This document shows, one piece after another, positions 6,689 to 16,032 of a stretch of DNA of 64,000 nt. A program made the position numbers and the translations under genes. The notes below the pieces were generated by a model. It was not told where the DNA came from. It was given only the letters and a program-made list of their open reading frames with translations, and did no database searches. The stretch comes from PNAI01 sp035501735 (GTDB lineage: Bacteria; Pseudomonadota; Alphaproteobacteria; Rhizobiales; Xanthobacteraceae): NCBI GenBank assembly GCA_035501735.1, contig DATJVR010000012.1:1-64000 (forward strand), given 5' to 3'. How positions within the stretch are numbered: the stretch's first letter is position 1; every line of letters starts with the position of its first letter.

Positions 6689-8941
6689 TCAGTGAGCCTT
6701 CTGCATGGCGGGTTCGGTCGCTGCGGCTACCGGTTCAGTCGTGAAACGCAACCGCACCCACGCGCCACGCTCGCCTGGGAATTTTTCCGCGGCATCGTGC
6801 AGTTCGATACGGCCTCCATGGTCCTCCAGAATGCGGCCGACGATCGCGAGCCCGAGGCCCGTACCCTTCTCGCGCGTGGTGACGTAAGGCTCGAGCAGAC
6901 GGCTGCGGTTTTCCTGGGGCAGCCCTATGCCGTTGTCGACCACATCGATGTTGATGTCATTACTCTCCCGCGCGGCAAAGATGCGAATGTGCCCGCGGCG
7001 GCGTTCCGATTGAGGGACCGCTGCGATCGCTTCCGTCGCATTCTTGATGATATTGGTCAGCGCCTGCGAAATCAGGCGGCGGTCGAAGCGTGCAGGCATC
7101 GGGTCCTCGGCGATGTCGATGTCGATATCGATGTCGGCATTGCCGACCCGCATCAGGAACCCGACTTGCCGCACGGTGTCGGCAACATCTTCCGATGCGA
7201 TCACCGGTTTCGGCATGCGCGCGAATTTGGAAAACTCGTCGACCATGCGCTTGATGTCGTCGACTTGCCGCACGATCGTGTCGGTACATTGTTCAAACAC
7301 CGCGCGGTCTTCGGTAATGACGTTGCCGTACTTGCGCCGCAGGCGCTCGGCCGAAAGCTGAATGGGCGTGAGCGGGTTCTTGATCTCGTGCGCGATGCGG
7401 CGCGCCACATCCGCCCAGGCCGACGTGCGCTGGGCAGCGACCAGGTCGGTGATGTCGTCGAGCGTGACCACATAGCCGTGTTCTGGATGCACCGATTGCT
7501 CGGTTGTGACCCGCACCGAGAGATTGCGTTCGCGGCCTTGGCGGTTGAGTACGATCTGGCCTTGCGTCATGCGCTGCGAACCGGTTTGTGCGGCGGCAAT
7601 GATGTCGCTCAGTTCCGGCACGATCTCGACCAGCCGCTTGCCGAGCGCATCGCTTTCCCCATATCCGATCAGCTGTTGCGCCGAACGGTTGAGAATGCTG
7701 ATCCGGCCCTCGGCGCCGACGCCGATCACTCCCGCGCTCGCGCCGGCAAGAACAGCCTCGGTAAAGCGTCGGCGCTGGTCGATCAGATCGCGCACGCGCA
7801 CGATGTCGTCGTGCTGCGTACGCAATTCCTGCGTCATCTTGTTGAACGTCTCGCCGAGTTGGGCGAGGTCGCCTTCTGAACGACGTACCGGCACCCGCAC
7901 ATCGAGGTTGCCGGTCGACACAACATTGGCGGCGCCGATCAACCGGCGGATCGGTGCGACCAGCACGTTGGCGAAATTGAGCCCGAGCCACACCGCCGCC
8001 AACAGCACGGTAAGCGCGATGACCGTGTACATCAGCGCGAACGCGAGTTGCACGCCGACACGGCTTGCTTCCAACGTCGCCAGATCGCTCACCGTCGATT
8101 GCGTTACCGCCAATTGCGCGACCACCTGCGGATCGAGCGCGGCAACAATGTAGAGATAGATGTTGTCATAGCCCGCCACTTTTATGATACCGCCCACCGA
8201 ATTGACGTCGAGGAGGAGACCGATCTGCGGCTCGGTTTCATTGATTTTCTTGAGGCCCTCTTCCGACGGCAGCAGAATTTTTTGATTGTTCTTCAGATCG
8301 GCCGACATCACCACGGCGCCATCGCCGCCCAACAGTATGGCCCCCGCCAGCCCTCGGATATCGGCTTGCACTGTCAGAAACTGTCGGAAACGATCGCGAT
8401 CCTGATCGAACACCTGTTTCGTGCGGGAAATATCGTTCGCCATGGCGACGACATTGCGTCCGACCATGTTCACATGCTCGCGCATGTAGACATCGGTCAC
8501 CATGACCGAGCTGCCGATCATGGCCTTGGTGCGCGTCGAAAACAGCCGGTCGAGCCCGCGATCGAGCGTGACGCTCGCCACGATGGCGACCAGCACCGCG
8601 GGCGCGGCCGCAATCACCGAAAACAATCCCACGATCCGAACGTGGAGCCGGGCTGCAGCGAGGCCTCGCCGGCGCGCCTGCACCACATGCCAAACGTCGC
8701 GTGCAATGACACCGAGGAGGAGCAGACCGGTCAGTGCATTGACCGCAAGCAGGCGGACCGTGACCTCCTGATTCGGAGAGATCGGCGTCAGATCGGACAG
8801 GACCAGAAACGTGACGACGGCCGACAGCAGGGCCGCGCAGACCGCGACCGGGCCCAATACACGCATGAGGCCGCCGTTCGCTGGTTCGGCGTTAAAAGGA
8901 ATCTGGGTATTGGCAGCTTGCTCGACGCTGGTCATCGACAT
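6689..8941 (-). CDS. ntrY: Membrane sensor histidine kinase NtrY
   Basis: About 750 residues. It senses nitrogen or redox state and phosphorylates NtrX. In order: three N-terminal membrane segments, a periplasmic part, a further membrane segment before the HAMP domain (P-I-R-R-L-I), a PAS domain (RRRFTEAVLAGASAGVIG), the dimerisation/phosphorylation helix with RIAHEIKNPLTPIQLSAERL, and the ATPase domain with N box NIIKNATEAI, G1 DNGIGLP and G2 KGTGLGLAI. A run of alternating Asp-Ile (ADIDIDIDIAED) is encoded by a small tandem repeat near 7110-7140. I chose the ATG at 8941; a TTG at 8968 and an ATG at 8935 are alternatives, none with a strong ribosome binding site. Gap to ntrC about 118 bases. 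Confidence 0.94.
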   Translation of the reverse strand: MSMTSVEQAANTQIPFNAEPANGGLMRVLGPVAVCAALLSAVVTFLVLSDLTPISPNQEVTVRLLAVNALTGLLLLGVIARDVWHVVQARRRGLAAARLHVRIVGLFSVIAAAPAVLVAIVASVTLDRGLDRLFSTRTKAMIGSSVMVTDVYMREHVNMVGRNVVAMANDISRTKQVFDQDRDRFRQFLTVQADIRGLAGAILLGGDGAVVMSADLKNNQKILLPSEEGLKKINETEPQIGLLLDVNSVGGIIKVAGYDNIYLYIVAALDPQVVAQLAVTQSTVSDLATLEASRVGVQLAFALMYTVIALTVLLAAVWLGLNFANVLVAPIRRLIGAANVVSTGNLDVRVPVRRSEGDLAQLGETFNKMTQELRTQHDDIVRVRDLIDQRRRFTEAVLAGASAGVIGVGAEGRISILNRSAQQLIGYGESDALGKRLVEIVPELSDIIAAAQTGSQRMTQGQIVLNRQGRERNLSVRVTTEQSVHPEHGYVVTLDDITDLVAAQRTSAWADVARRIAHEIKNPLTPIQLSAERLRRKYGNVITEDRAVFEQCTDTIVRQVDDIKRMVDEFSKFARMPKPVIASEDVADTVRQVGFLMRVGNADIDIDIDIAEDPMPARFDRRLISQALTNIIKNATEAIAAVPQSERRRGHIRIFAARESNDINIDVVDNGIGLPQENRSRLLEPYVTTREKGTGLGLAIVGRILEDHGGRIELHDAAEKFPGERGAWVRLRFTTEPVAAATEPAMQKAH

Positions 8942-9059
8942 GTCTGAGGCAAGGGTCGCGGGAACCAAGGTGCCCGCATCGCTGCCCCGATATGCGTGTT
9001 TAGACGCGGCGCACTGATGCCTTTATACAACAATGTTGCTAAATCGCAACAATCAATTA

Positions 9060-10499
9060 TCAGGAACCACTTGTACGAATGATTTGGATGTCGAGATCAC
9101 GGATTTTCTTGCGCAAAGTGTTGCGGTTAAGACCCAGCAAATCAGCCGCGCGAATTTGATTGCCGCGTGTGACGGCCAAGGCCGCCGAAAGCAGCGGCGT
9201 TTCGATCTCTCGCAGAATCCGATGATAGAGGCCGGGCGGCGGCAGTTCGTTTCCGAAACTGGCAAAATAACGCGCAAGGTTGCGCTCGACCGCGCTCGCG
9301 AGCGTTTCATCGGTCTGCGCCTTTTCGGCCGGCGCGGCCGGCTGCGTCAATTCCGCATCGATGACGGCCGCCGTGATCGTCTCCTGCGGATAGAGCGCCG
9401 CAAGCCGTCGCGCCAGGTTTTCAAGCTCGCGCACATTGCCCGGCCAGCGATAATGCTTGAGTCGGTCGAGCGCAGCCTGGTCGATTTGTTTGTTCGGCAG
9501 GCCTTCGCGTGCAGCCTGCGCGAAGAAATGCCGGATGAGATCGGGGATATCCTCGATGCGTTCGCGCAACGGCGGCAGCCGCAGCGGCACCACATTGAGC
9601 CGGAAGAACAGATCCTCGCGGAACAATCCCTGCTGGATCAGCACGCGCAGATCTTTGTTGGTCGCCGCGATGATGCGCACATCGGTCTTGATCGGCGTGC
9701 GGCCGCCGACTGTTGTGTATTCGCCCTGCTGCAAAACCCGCAGCAACCGCGTCTGTGCCTCCATCGGCATGTCGCCGATCTCGTCGAGAAAGAGCGTACC
9801 GCCTTCTGCTTGCTCGAACCGGCCAGGATTGCGGGCGCCTGCGCCGGTGAACGCACCCTTCTCGTGGCCGAACAATTCCGATTCGATCAAATCCCGCGGG
9901 ATCGCGGCCATGTTGATCGCGACGAATTGCCCTGCCCGGCGCTTACCGTAGTCGTGCAGCGCTCGTGCCACCAGTTCCTTGCCGGTGCCCGATTCCCCCG
10001 AGATCATCACCGTCAAATCGGTCTGCATCAGCCGCGCGACCAGACGATAGATTTCCTGCATTGCCGGCGAACGGCCGACCAGCGGAATGGTTTCGAGTTC
10101 TTCCGGCTTGCCGGTCGTGCGCGGCTTCTCTTTCGGCTCCGATAGCGCGCGTCCCACAATCGCGATCAGCTCTTTCAGATCGAACGGTTTGGGCAAATAT
10201 TCGTAGGCGCCGCGCTCCGAGGCGCGGATTGCAGTGAGAAAGGTATTCTGCGCGCTCATGATGAGCACCGGCAGATTCGGCCTGAGCTTCTTGATGCGCG
10301 GGATCAGATCGAACGCATTCTCATCCGGCATGACGACATCAGTGATGACCAGGTCGCCGTCGCCTTGGCTGACCCAGCGCCACAACGTGGCGGCATTGCT
10401 CGTGGATCGCACTTCGTACCCGGCGCGCGACAGCGCCTGATTGAGCACGGTTCGTATGGCCGCGTCGTCGTCGGCGACCAGAATGCTTCCCGCTGGCAT
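9060..10499 (-). CDS. ntrC: Nitrogen regulator NtrC (sigma-54 activator)
   Basis: A 479-residue NtrC. When phosphorylated by NtrB it activates sigma-54 promoters of nitrogen assimilation genes such as glnA and glnK. Receiver domain with D54 (VITDVVMPD) and conserved K104; AAA+ domain with Walker A GESGTGKE at 168-175; the sigma-54 loop GAFTGA at 215-220 is intact, in contrast to NtrX encoded in the same operon. The C-terminal Fis-like helix-turn-helix is RAADLLGLNRNTLRKKI. The ATG at 10499 sits 20 bases after the ntrB stop codon, with an AGGGAC ribosome binding site. Length matches the family. Confidence 0.97.
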   Translation of the reverse strand: MPAGSILVADDDAAIRTVLNQALSRAGYEVRSTSNAATLWRWVSQGDGDLVITDVVMPDENAFDLIPRIKKLRPNLPVLIMSAQNTFLTAIRASERGAYEYLPKPFDLKELIAIVGRALSEPKEKPRTTGKPEELETIPLVGRSPAMQEIYRLVARLMQTDLTVMISGESGTGKELVARALHDYGKRRAGQFVAINMAAIPRDLIESELFGHEKGAFTGAGARNPGRFEQAEGGTLFLDEIGDMPMEAQTRLLRVLQQGEYTTVGGRTPIKTDVRIIAATNKDLRVLIQQGLFREDLFFRLNVVPLRLPPLRERIEDIPDLIRHFFAQAAREGLPNKQIDQAALDRLKHYRWPGNVRELENLARRLAALYPQETITAAVIDAELTQPAAPAEKAQTDETLASAVERNLARYFASFGNELPPPGLYHRILREIETPLLSAALAVTRGNQIRAADLLGLNRNTLRKKIRDLDIQIIRTSGS

Positions 10500-10519
10500 G
10501 GAGTCCCTCTTTGGATCCT

Positions 10520-11650
10520 TCAGGCGGGTGCCGGCCCGGCGCCGTCACCAGTGAACATGGGCATCAGCACACGAAACACCGTGTGCCGCGGTTGCGATTC
10601 GCACTCGATGATCCCGCCGTGATCGCCGACGATCTTCGCGACCAACGCAAGGCCAAGGCCGCTCCCCGTCGGTTTTGTGGTCACGAAGGGATCGAACAGA
10701 TGGGGCATCAAGTCCTCGGGCACCCCCGGCCCGTTGTCACGCACGCAGAATTCCAGCGGCAGCGACACGCGCGTCTTGCTGCCCGGCAGCGACAGCCGTA
10801 CGCCCGGCCGGAATGCCGTTGTGATCTGGATTTCGCCGTCGGTCGCCGTTTCGCCAATTGCTTCGGCGGCGTTCTTCACGAGATTGAGGAAAACCTGCAC
10901 GAGCTGATCGCGGTTTGCCAGCACCGGCGGCAGTGACGGATCGAACACTTCCGTGAACTTGATGTGCCGCGCAAATCCCGATTGCGCCAGCCGCTTCACG
11001 TGGTCGAGCACCGCATGGATGTTGACCGGCTCGCGTTCCACTGGTCGTTCGTCGGCGAACACCTCCATGCGGTCGACGAGCTTCACGATCCGATCGGCTT
11101 CGTCGCAAATAAGACGTGTCAATGTGCGGTCGTCGTCGCCGGCTGATTGCTCGAGCAGTTGCGCCGCGCCGCGAATGCCGGAGAGCGGATTCTTTATTTC
11201 GTGCGCGAGCATGGCGGCGAGCGCGATCACCGAGCGAGCCGCCCCGCGATGGGTGAGTTGCCGATCCATCTTGTCGGCGATGGTGCGTTCTTGCAGCATC
11301 ACGACCACGTGGTCGGGCTGTTCCGGCAATGGCGCCACGTGCAGGTCGACGAGACGATCGCCCGGATTGCGCGGGGTGGACAAGTCGACCTTGTACTCGT
11401 TCACCGCCGCACCGCGCGTGCGCACCTGATCGATCAGGGCCAGCAGCGGGCTGCCGAATGGCACCAGATCCTTGAGCTCGTACCGCCGCAGCAGCGGTGC
11501 CGACACTTCGAAAAATGTCTCGGCCGCCACGTTGGCGTCGGCGATCTTTCCGTCTGACGCCACCATGATTACCGGCAACGGCAAGGCGTTCAGCACGGCC
11601 CCCGCGGTGCCGGTCGGGACTTTATTGGTGCGAAGCGCGACGTCGCTCAT
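10520..11650 (-). CDS. ntrB: Nitrogen sensor kinase/phosphatase NtrB
   Basis: A 376-residue soluble histidine kinase without membrane segments, as expected for NtrB (GlnL), which is controlled by PII protein and acts on NtrC. PAS domain about residues 14-125, phosphorylation helix with H150 in MLAHEIKNPLSGIRGAA, then the ATPase domain with N box NLVKNAAEAI, G1 DNGPGVPED and G2 PTGSGLGLALV. The reading frame is open further upstream, but that part is antisense-like noise over dusB. The ATG at 11650 is right: it overlaps the dusB stop as ATGA, a translational coupling seen in dusB(nifR3)-ntrB operons of rhizobia. Confidence 0.95.
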   Translation of the reverse strand: MSDVALRTNKVPTGTAGAVLNALPLPVIMVASDGKIADANVAAETFFEVSAPLLRRYELKDLVPFGSPLLALIDQVRTRGAAVNEYKVDLSTPRNPGDRLVDLHVAPLPEQPDHVVVMLQERTIADKMDRQLTHRGAARSVIALAAMLAHEIKNPLSGIRGAAQLLEQSAGDDDRTLTRLICDEADRIVKLVDRMEVFADERPVEREPVNIHAVLDHVKRLAQSGFARHIKFTEVFDPSLPPVLANRDQLVQVFLNLVKNAAEAIGETATDGEIQITTAFRPGVRLSLPGSKTRVSLPLEFCVRDNGPGVPEDLMPHLFDPFVTTKPTGSGLGLALVAKIVGDHGGIIECESQPRHTVFRVLMPMFTGDGAGPAPA

Positions 11651-12684
11651 GCGACCGCCTCGCAGGCGAAGGCATCGTAGGCTCGCACGAGCTGTGCACG
11701 CGCCTCTGCCGGATTTTCCGTGGTGAGCACCGCGCCGCGCCAGCGCTTGAGCAAATCGAACGCAACTCCCGCAGTCGTCGCTGCGGCATCGAGTGCCCAG
11801 CCGAGATGTTTGCGTGCATGCCGTAGACCGATACGCAGCCCGTGATGCGCGAGCATGTCTTCGTAGAGCGCCGTGATCATTTGAAGCTGCAAGGCGAGCG
11901 GCGGCGGCGCCTCGCGCACGCCGCTGGCGAGATAGCGCGCGAACTGCCCAACCAGCCACGGCCGGCCCTGCGCTGACCGGCCGACCATCACCGCGTCGGC
12001 GCCGGAGACTTTCAGCGCCGTATCGATATCGCCGAAGTCCCGGATGTCGCCATTGACGACGAGCGGAATCGTGATCGCATCGCGCACAGCGCGCACCGCC
12101 GACCAATCAGCATGGCCCGTATAGAACTGACAGCGCGTACGGCCGTGCACCGTGATCATGCGGACGCCCGCGTCTTCAGCGCGGCGCGAAAGCTCCGGTG
12201 CATTGATCGTCGAATGATCCCAGCCGAGTCGTATCTTCAGCGTCACCGGCAGCGCAACCGCGCCCACCGTCGCTTCGATCAGTGTGAGGGCATGATCGAG
12301 ATCGCGCATCAGCGCGGAGCCGGATTGCTTGTTAGCCACATGCTTTGCCGGGCAACCCATATTGATGTCGATGATCTGGGCGCCCGCGTCCTCCGCGACC
12401 CGTGCGCCTTCGGCCATCCAGCGTGGCTCGCAGCCGGCGAGCTGCACCACATGAATGCCGCTGCCCTGCCCCTCGGCCCGTAATTTTGCATCGCGGCATC
12501 CCTCGACGAGAGATGCGCTCGCTGTCATCTCGGAGACCACCAGTCCCGCCCCGAGTCGCTCGACCAGCCGGCGAAACGGTGCGTCGGTAATGCCGGACAT
12601 GGGCGCAAGAAATACGCGGTTCGGCACAACGATATTGCCGATTTGCATCGGAGACCTTGGACTATAAAATATCGGATCGAGCAC
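11647..12684 (-). CDS. dusB: tRNA-dihydrouridine synthase B (NifR3)
   Basis: A 345-residue flavin-dependent enzyme that reduces uridine to dihydrouridine in tRNA. TIM barrel with LAPMSGITDAPFR near the start, catalytic cysteine C111 in DINMGCPAKHV, and VHGRTR. It is the historical nifR3, the first gene of the ntr operon in rhizobia and Rhodobacter: dusB-ntrB overlap by 4 bp, then ntrC, ntrY and ntrX. The start ATG or near-equivalent lies at 12684 beside the divergent ispDF; the promoter for the whole operon should lie in 12685-12846. Confidence 0.95.
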   Translation of the reverse strand: MLDPIFYSPRSPMQIGNIVVPNRVFLAPMSGITDAPFRRLVERLGAGLVVSEMTASASLVEGCRDAKLRAEGQGSGIHVVQLAGCEPRWMAEGARVAEDAGAQIIDINMGCPAKHVANKQSGSALMRDLDHALTLIEATVGAVALPVTLKIRLGWDHSTINAPELSRRAEDAGVRMITVHGRTRCQFYTGHADWSAVRAVRDAITIPLVVNGDIRDFGDIDTALKVSGADAVMVGRSAQGRPWLVGQFARYLASGVREAPPPLALQLQMITALYEDMLAHHGLRIGLRHARKHLGWALDAAATTAGVAFDLLKRWRGAVLTTENPAEARAQLVRAYDAFACEAVA

Positions 12685-12846
12685 GACTGCCTACATTTTA
12701 GGCGAAATTTCCACTGCCCACAGTTTAGTCAATTACCGGTGATTTGCAAGTGTTGCAATGCACCATTTTTCGCTCAATGGAAAACCCTTTTGCGGTCCTG
12801 AACGGACGCGCTAATGGCTTAGGAAATCTCGGCAAGCGAGCGGCAA
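12685..12846. promoter_or_regulatory. Divergent promoter region dusB-ntr operon / ispDF
   Basis: This 162-base gap separates the minus-strand dusB-ntrBCYX operon from plus-strand ispDF and must hold both promoters unless transcription reads in from outside. The dusB-proximal half is AT-rich (ATTTTAGGCGAAATTTCC, CAGTTTAGTCAATTA). I looked for a sigma-54 site (GG-N10-GC in the right context) and found none convincing on either strand. No exact promoter is proposed. Confidence 0.4.
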
Positions 12847-14022
12847 ATGGCCCCGATGGTGGCGGCAGTCGTGGTTGCAGCCGGACGCGGGCAGCGCGCC
12901 GGTGGTGGCCTACCCAAACAATACCGATCGATCGGCGGCGAACCTGTGATCCGCGCTTCGCTTGCGCTGATGTCCTGGCACGGCGAGATTGCTGCTGTTG
13001 TTCCCGTGATCCATCCCGATGACATCGCGTCGTACCAAGAGGCCAGCAAGGGGTTGAAGCTTCTGCCGCCTGTGCACGGCGGCGCGACACGGCAGGCGTC
13101 CGTCCGCGCCGGCCTCGAGGCGCTCAGCGGTCATCCGCCCGACATCGTGCTCGTGCATGATGCCGCGCGGCCTTTCTGCACTCCGGCGCTTGTGTCGCGC
13201 GCCATCATTGCCAGCGCGAAAACCGGCGCGGCCATTCCCGTGCTCGACGTGAGCGACACGATCAAGAGTGTCGACGAAAATGGCTATGTCACCGGCACGC
13301 CGGATCGTGCCCGGTTACGCCGGGTGCAGACACCGCAGGCATTTTCCTACTCCGCCCTCCTCGAAGCGCATCGCCGCGCCGCCAGGGAAGGCCGTGAAGA
13401 TTTTACCGACGATGCGGCACTCGCCGAATGGGCTGGGCTGAAAGTCTCCGTCTTCGCCGGCGAGGCCGGCAACACCAAACTCACCACCGAAGATGATTTC
13501 GCCCGCGCCGAGGCCCGCCGCCTCGCGAGCCTTGCGGATCTGCGGGTCGGCAACGGTTTCGACGTGCATGCCTTCGGCGATGGCGACCATGTCATGCTCG
13601 GCGGCGTTCGCATCCCGCACGGTCGCGGTCTCGCCGGCCATTCCGACGCGGACGTCGCATTGCACGCCATCGTCGATGCGATCCTCGGTGCGTTGACCGA
13701 TGGCGACATCGGGGCGCATTTCTCTCCCAACGATCCGCGCTGGCGCGGCGCCGCCTCCGATCAGTTCCTCGCCTTTGCGGCTGAACGCGTGCGCACCCGC
13801 GGCGGCCGCATCGCCCATCTCGATCTGACCATCATTTGCGAATCCCCTCGCCTTGATCAGCACCGCGACGCCATGCGCCAACGCATCGCCGCTATCGCCG
13901 ACATCGCGGTCGAGCGCGTTGCCGTGAAGGCGACCACCAGCGAAAAACTCGGCTTCACCGGCCGCGGCGAAGGCATCGCCGCCTTTGCGACGGCCACCGT
14001 GCGGCTGCCCTGGACATGGTGA
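12847..14022 (+). CDS. ispDF: Bifunctional IspD/IspF, MEP isoprenoid pathway
   Basis: A 391-residue fusion. IspD (about residues 1-225) makes CDP-methylerythritol from MEP and CTP: VVVAAGRGQRAGGGLPKQY is its nucleotide-binding loop. IspF (about 232-391) cyclises CDP-ME 2-phosphate to MEcPP: its metal site is seen as GFDVHAF and GGVRIPH..GLAGHSDADV, and TDGDIGAHFSPND follows. The fusion is typical of alphaproteobacteria. dxr for the first committed step is in the same window at 58803. The start ATG at 12847 follows a purine-rich GCGAGCGGCAA. Its end overlaps the next gene by 7 bp. Confidence 0.97.
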   Translation: MAPMVAAVVVAAGRGQRAGGGLPKQYRSIGGEPVIRASLALMSWHGEIAAVVPVIHPDDIASYQEASKGLKLLPPVHGGATRQASVRAGLEALSGHPPDIVLVHDAARPFCTPALVSRAIIASAKTGAAIPVLDVSDTIKSVDENGYVTGTPDRARLRRVQTPQAFSYSALLEAHRRAAREGREDFTDDAALAEWAGLKVSVFAGEAGNTKLTTEDDFARAEARRLASLADLRVGNGFDVHAFGDGDHVMLGGVRIPHGRGLAGHSDADVALHAIVDAILGALTDGDIGAHFSPNDPRWRGAASDQFLAFAAERVRTRGGRIAHLDLTIICESPRLDQHRDAMRQRIAAIADIAVERVAVKATTSEKLGFTGRGEGIAAFATATVRLPWTW

Positions 14023-14540
14023 CGCCCAAAAAACGCATGACGGGCGCCGCACGTGCCTTGCTCGCGCTCTGCCGGGCGCGCGGATTGAAGATTGCCGCTG
14101 CCGAATCCTGCACGGGCGGATTGCTGACCGCGATGTTGACTGAAATACCCGGCAGCTCCGACGTGGTCGATCGCGGCTTCGTCACCTACTCGAACCAGTC
14201 CAAGCAGCAGATGCTTGGCGTGTCCGCACACACGCTGGCGAAGCACGGCGCCGTGAGCCGTGAAACCGCGCGGGCCATGGCAAAAGGCGCGCTTGCCCGC
14301 TCGCCAGCGCATCTCGTCGCGGCCATCACCGGGATCGCAGGACCCGGTGGCGGATCGCAGCAAAAGCCAGTCGGACTGGTGTATGTCGCCGCTGCAGCAC
14401 GCAGTGGGAAATACGCTCACCGCGCCTGCAGATTCGGCGATATCGGCCGGGCGCGCGTACGCGAAAAATCGGTGTTGCAGGCGTTGACCATGCTCACGGC
14501 GCTTGCGCGCAGCGAAAGGCCTCGCGCTCGCATAAACTGA
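14016..14540 (+). CDS. CinA C-terminal domain / PncC-type nicotinamide-nucleotide amidohydrolase
   Basis: A 174-residue stand-alone CinA C-terminal domain. This domain deamidates nicotinamide mononucleotide to nicotinic acid mononucleotide for NAD recycling in characterised members (PncC). Visible motifs: AAESCTGGLL (substrate loop), GFVTYSNQSKQQMLGV, GAVSRETA, and AITGIAGPGGGSQQKPVG. The N-terminal MoaB-like domain of full CinA is absent, as in many proteobacteria. The ATG overlaps the ispDF stop by 7 bp, so it is translated from the same mRNA; a second in-frame ATG at 14037 is possible. Confidence 0.9.
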   Translation: MVTPKKRMTGAARALLALCRARGLKIAAAESCTGGLLTAMLTEIPGSSDVVDRGFVTYSNQSKQQMLGVSAHTLAKHGAVSRETARAMAKGALARSPAHLVAAITGIAGPGGGSQQKPVGLVYVAAAARSGKYAHRACRFGDIGRARVREKSVLQALTMLTALARSERPRARIN

Positions 14541-15002
14541 TCACACCGTATTGCGCGAATAGATCTGGTCCGCCCGCCGTTCGAACGCCGCCGCAAAGCG
14601 CCGAAAGGCCGCGTCGAACATCGCGCCCATCAGCAGCCCGAGCATGCGGCTCTTGAATTCGTACGCAATGTAGAACCCCACCTCGCTGCTTTGCGCGCCG
14701 GTGGACTGGAACGTCCAGCGGTTCTCCATATGGCTGAATGGCCCGTCGAGATATTCAACCAGAATCTGAAGCTTCGGCCGGTCGAGCGTGACCTTGCTGC
14801 GAAATGTTTCGCGGATCAGCTTATAGGCCACCGTCATGTCCGCGACGATGATTTCGGCATCATCGGCGCTCTTCTCGCGGCTCCGAATCTTCAGCGCGCT
14901 GCAGAGCGGCACGAATTCCGGATAGCGCTCCACGTCCGCGACCAGATCGAACATCTCGCCGGCTGCGTGCGACACCCGGCGTCTGGTCGAGAACTGCGGC
15001 AT
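14541..15002 (-). CDS. RatA / COQ10-family START-like protein
   Basis: A 153-residue protein of the polyketide cyclase/START-like fold. It starts PQFSTRRRVSHAAGEMFDLVADVERYPEF, the usual beginning of COQ10/RatA proteins. Mitochondrial Coq10 binds ubiquinone and helps respiration; E. coli RatA was described as inhibiting 70S assembly. No ratB partner is beside it here, and next to lipA the quinone-related role is the more likely inference. It abuts the converging cinA-like gene with no gap and is 2 bases from the lipA stop, so it is probably co-transcribed with lipA. Confidence 0.85.
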   Translation of the reverse strand: MPQFSTRRRVSHAAGEMFDLVADVERYPEFVPLCSALKIRSREKSADDAEIIVADMTVAYKLIRETFRSKVTLDRPKLQILVEYLDGPFSHMENRWTFQSTGAQSSEVGFYIAYEFKSRMLGLLMGAMFDAAFRRFAAAFERRADQIYSRNTV

Positions 15003-15004
15003 CT

Positions 15005-15952
15005 TTATTGCGCGCCAGCCTGGCGCGCGGCTCTGAGTCGCGCGAAATCCTCGCCGGCATGGTGTGACGAACGCGTCAGCGGGCTCGCCGAAACCATGAG
15101 AAATCCCTTGGCATAGGCGATAGCCTTCAGCGCCTCGAATTCCTCCGGCGGTACGAAGCGGATCACGGGATGATGCTTCCGCGTCGGCTGCAGATACTGG
15201 CCGATGGTGAGAAAATCGACGCCGGCGCTGCGCAAATCATCCATCACCTGCAGCACTTCGTTTCGTTCCTCGCCCAGGCCCACCATGATGCCGGACTTGG
15301 TGAACATGGCCGGATCAAGCTCCTTCACCCGCTGCAACAGCCGCACCGAGGCAAAATAACGCGCGCCCGGCCGCACCGTGAGATAAAGCGACGGTACCGT
15401 CTCGAGATTGTGGTTGAACACATCCGGCCGCGCCGCGACCACCTTCTCGAGCGCGCCGTCCTTGCGCAGAAAGTCCGGCGTCAGCACTTCGATCGTGGTG
15501 TTTGCGCAATGCGACCGGATTGCGCGAATTGTATCGGCAAAATGCGTTGCCCCGCCGTCGTCGAGATCGTCGCGGTCGACCGAGGTCACGACCACATGCG
15601 ACAGCCCGAGTTTTTCCGTCGCTTCGGCGACATGCAACGGCTCTTGCGGATCGAGCGGTCCCGGCATTCCGGTCTTGACGTTGCAGAAAGCGCAGGCCCG
15701 CGTGCAGGTATCGCCGAGGATCATGAATGTGGCGTGCTTCTTCTCCCAGCATTCGCCGATGTTGGGGCAACCCGCCTCTTCGCACACCGTGTGCAGGCGA
15801 TTGTCGCGCACGATTTTCTGCGTCGCGAGATAGCCGGCCGAGACCGGCGCCTTGACGCGAATCCAATCGGGTTTCTTCGGAGAGACGGCATCCGGCCGGT
15901 GCGCCTTTTCGGGGTGGCGCGGACGGCTGACGGTATCGTGCACGACGGTCAT
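15005..15952 (-). CDS. lipA: Lipoyl synthase
   Basis: A 315-residue radical SAM enzyme that inserts two sulfurs into octanoyl groups on E2 and H proteins. Both [4Fe-4S] sites are seen: auxiliary cluster C57-x4-C62-x5-C68 (CEEAGCPNIGEC) and radical SAM cluster C83-x3-C87-x2-C90 (CTRACAFC). I chose ATG at 15952 (MTVVHDTV) since it matches the usual rhizobial N-terminus; the frame is open 18 codons further to 16006, but those codons are unlike the family. Its targets, the lipoyl domains of PdhB and PdhC, are encoded about 5 kb away. Confidence 0.96.
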   Translation of the reverse strand: MTVVHDTVSRPRHPEKAHRPDAVSPKKPDWIRVKAPVSAGYLATQKIVRDNRLHTVCEEAGCPNIGECWEKKHATFMILGDTCTRACAFCNVKTGMPGPLDPQEPLHVAEATEKLGLSHVVVTSVDRDDLDDGGATHFADTIRAIRSHCANTTIEVLTPDFLRKDGALEKVVAARPDVFNHNLETVPSLYLTVRPGARYFASVRLLQRVKELDPAMFTKSGIMVGLGEERNEVLQVMDDLRSAGVDFLTIGQYLQPTRKHHPVIRFVPPEEFEALKAIAYAKGFLMVSASPLTRSSHHAGEDFARLRAARQAGAQ

Positions 15953-16032
15953 GATCTTTATCCAATACTTACGAACCCGAAGGCCTTCATGCAAGCTCGC
16001 AAGCATTCGGTTTTACGCTAGACTGGCCGCCC

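Noticed and set aside
6692..7879. 395-codon plus-strand open frame
   Set aside because: Antisense of ntrY, with no family features.
11651..12106. Longer start for ntrB
   Set aside because: The extra 152 codons are over dusB in another frame and have Arg/Ala-rich noise; the ATGA overlap at 11650 gives the correct N-terminus.
12685..12846. Sigma-54 promoter for the dusB-ntr operon
   Set aside because: I scanned both strands for GG-N10-GC in a TGGCAC/TTGC context and found no acceptable match.
14541..15002. ratAB-type toxin-antitoxin module
   Set aside because: Only the RatA/COQ10-like gene is present; no ratB follows. The neighbours are lipA and a CinA-domain gene, so a toxin system is not supported.
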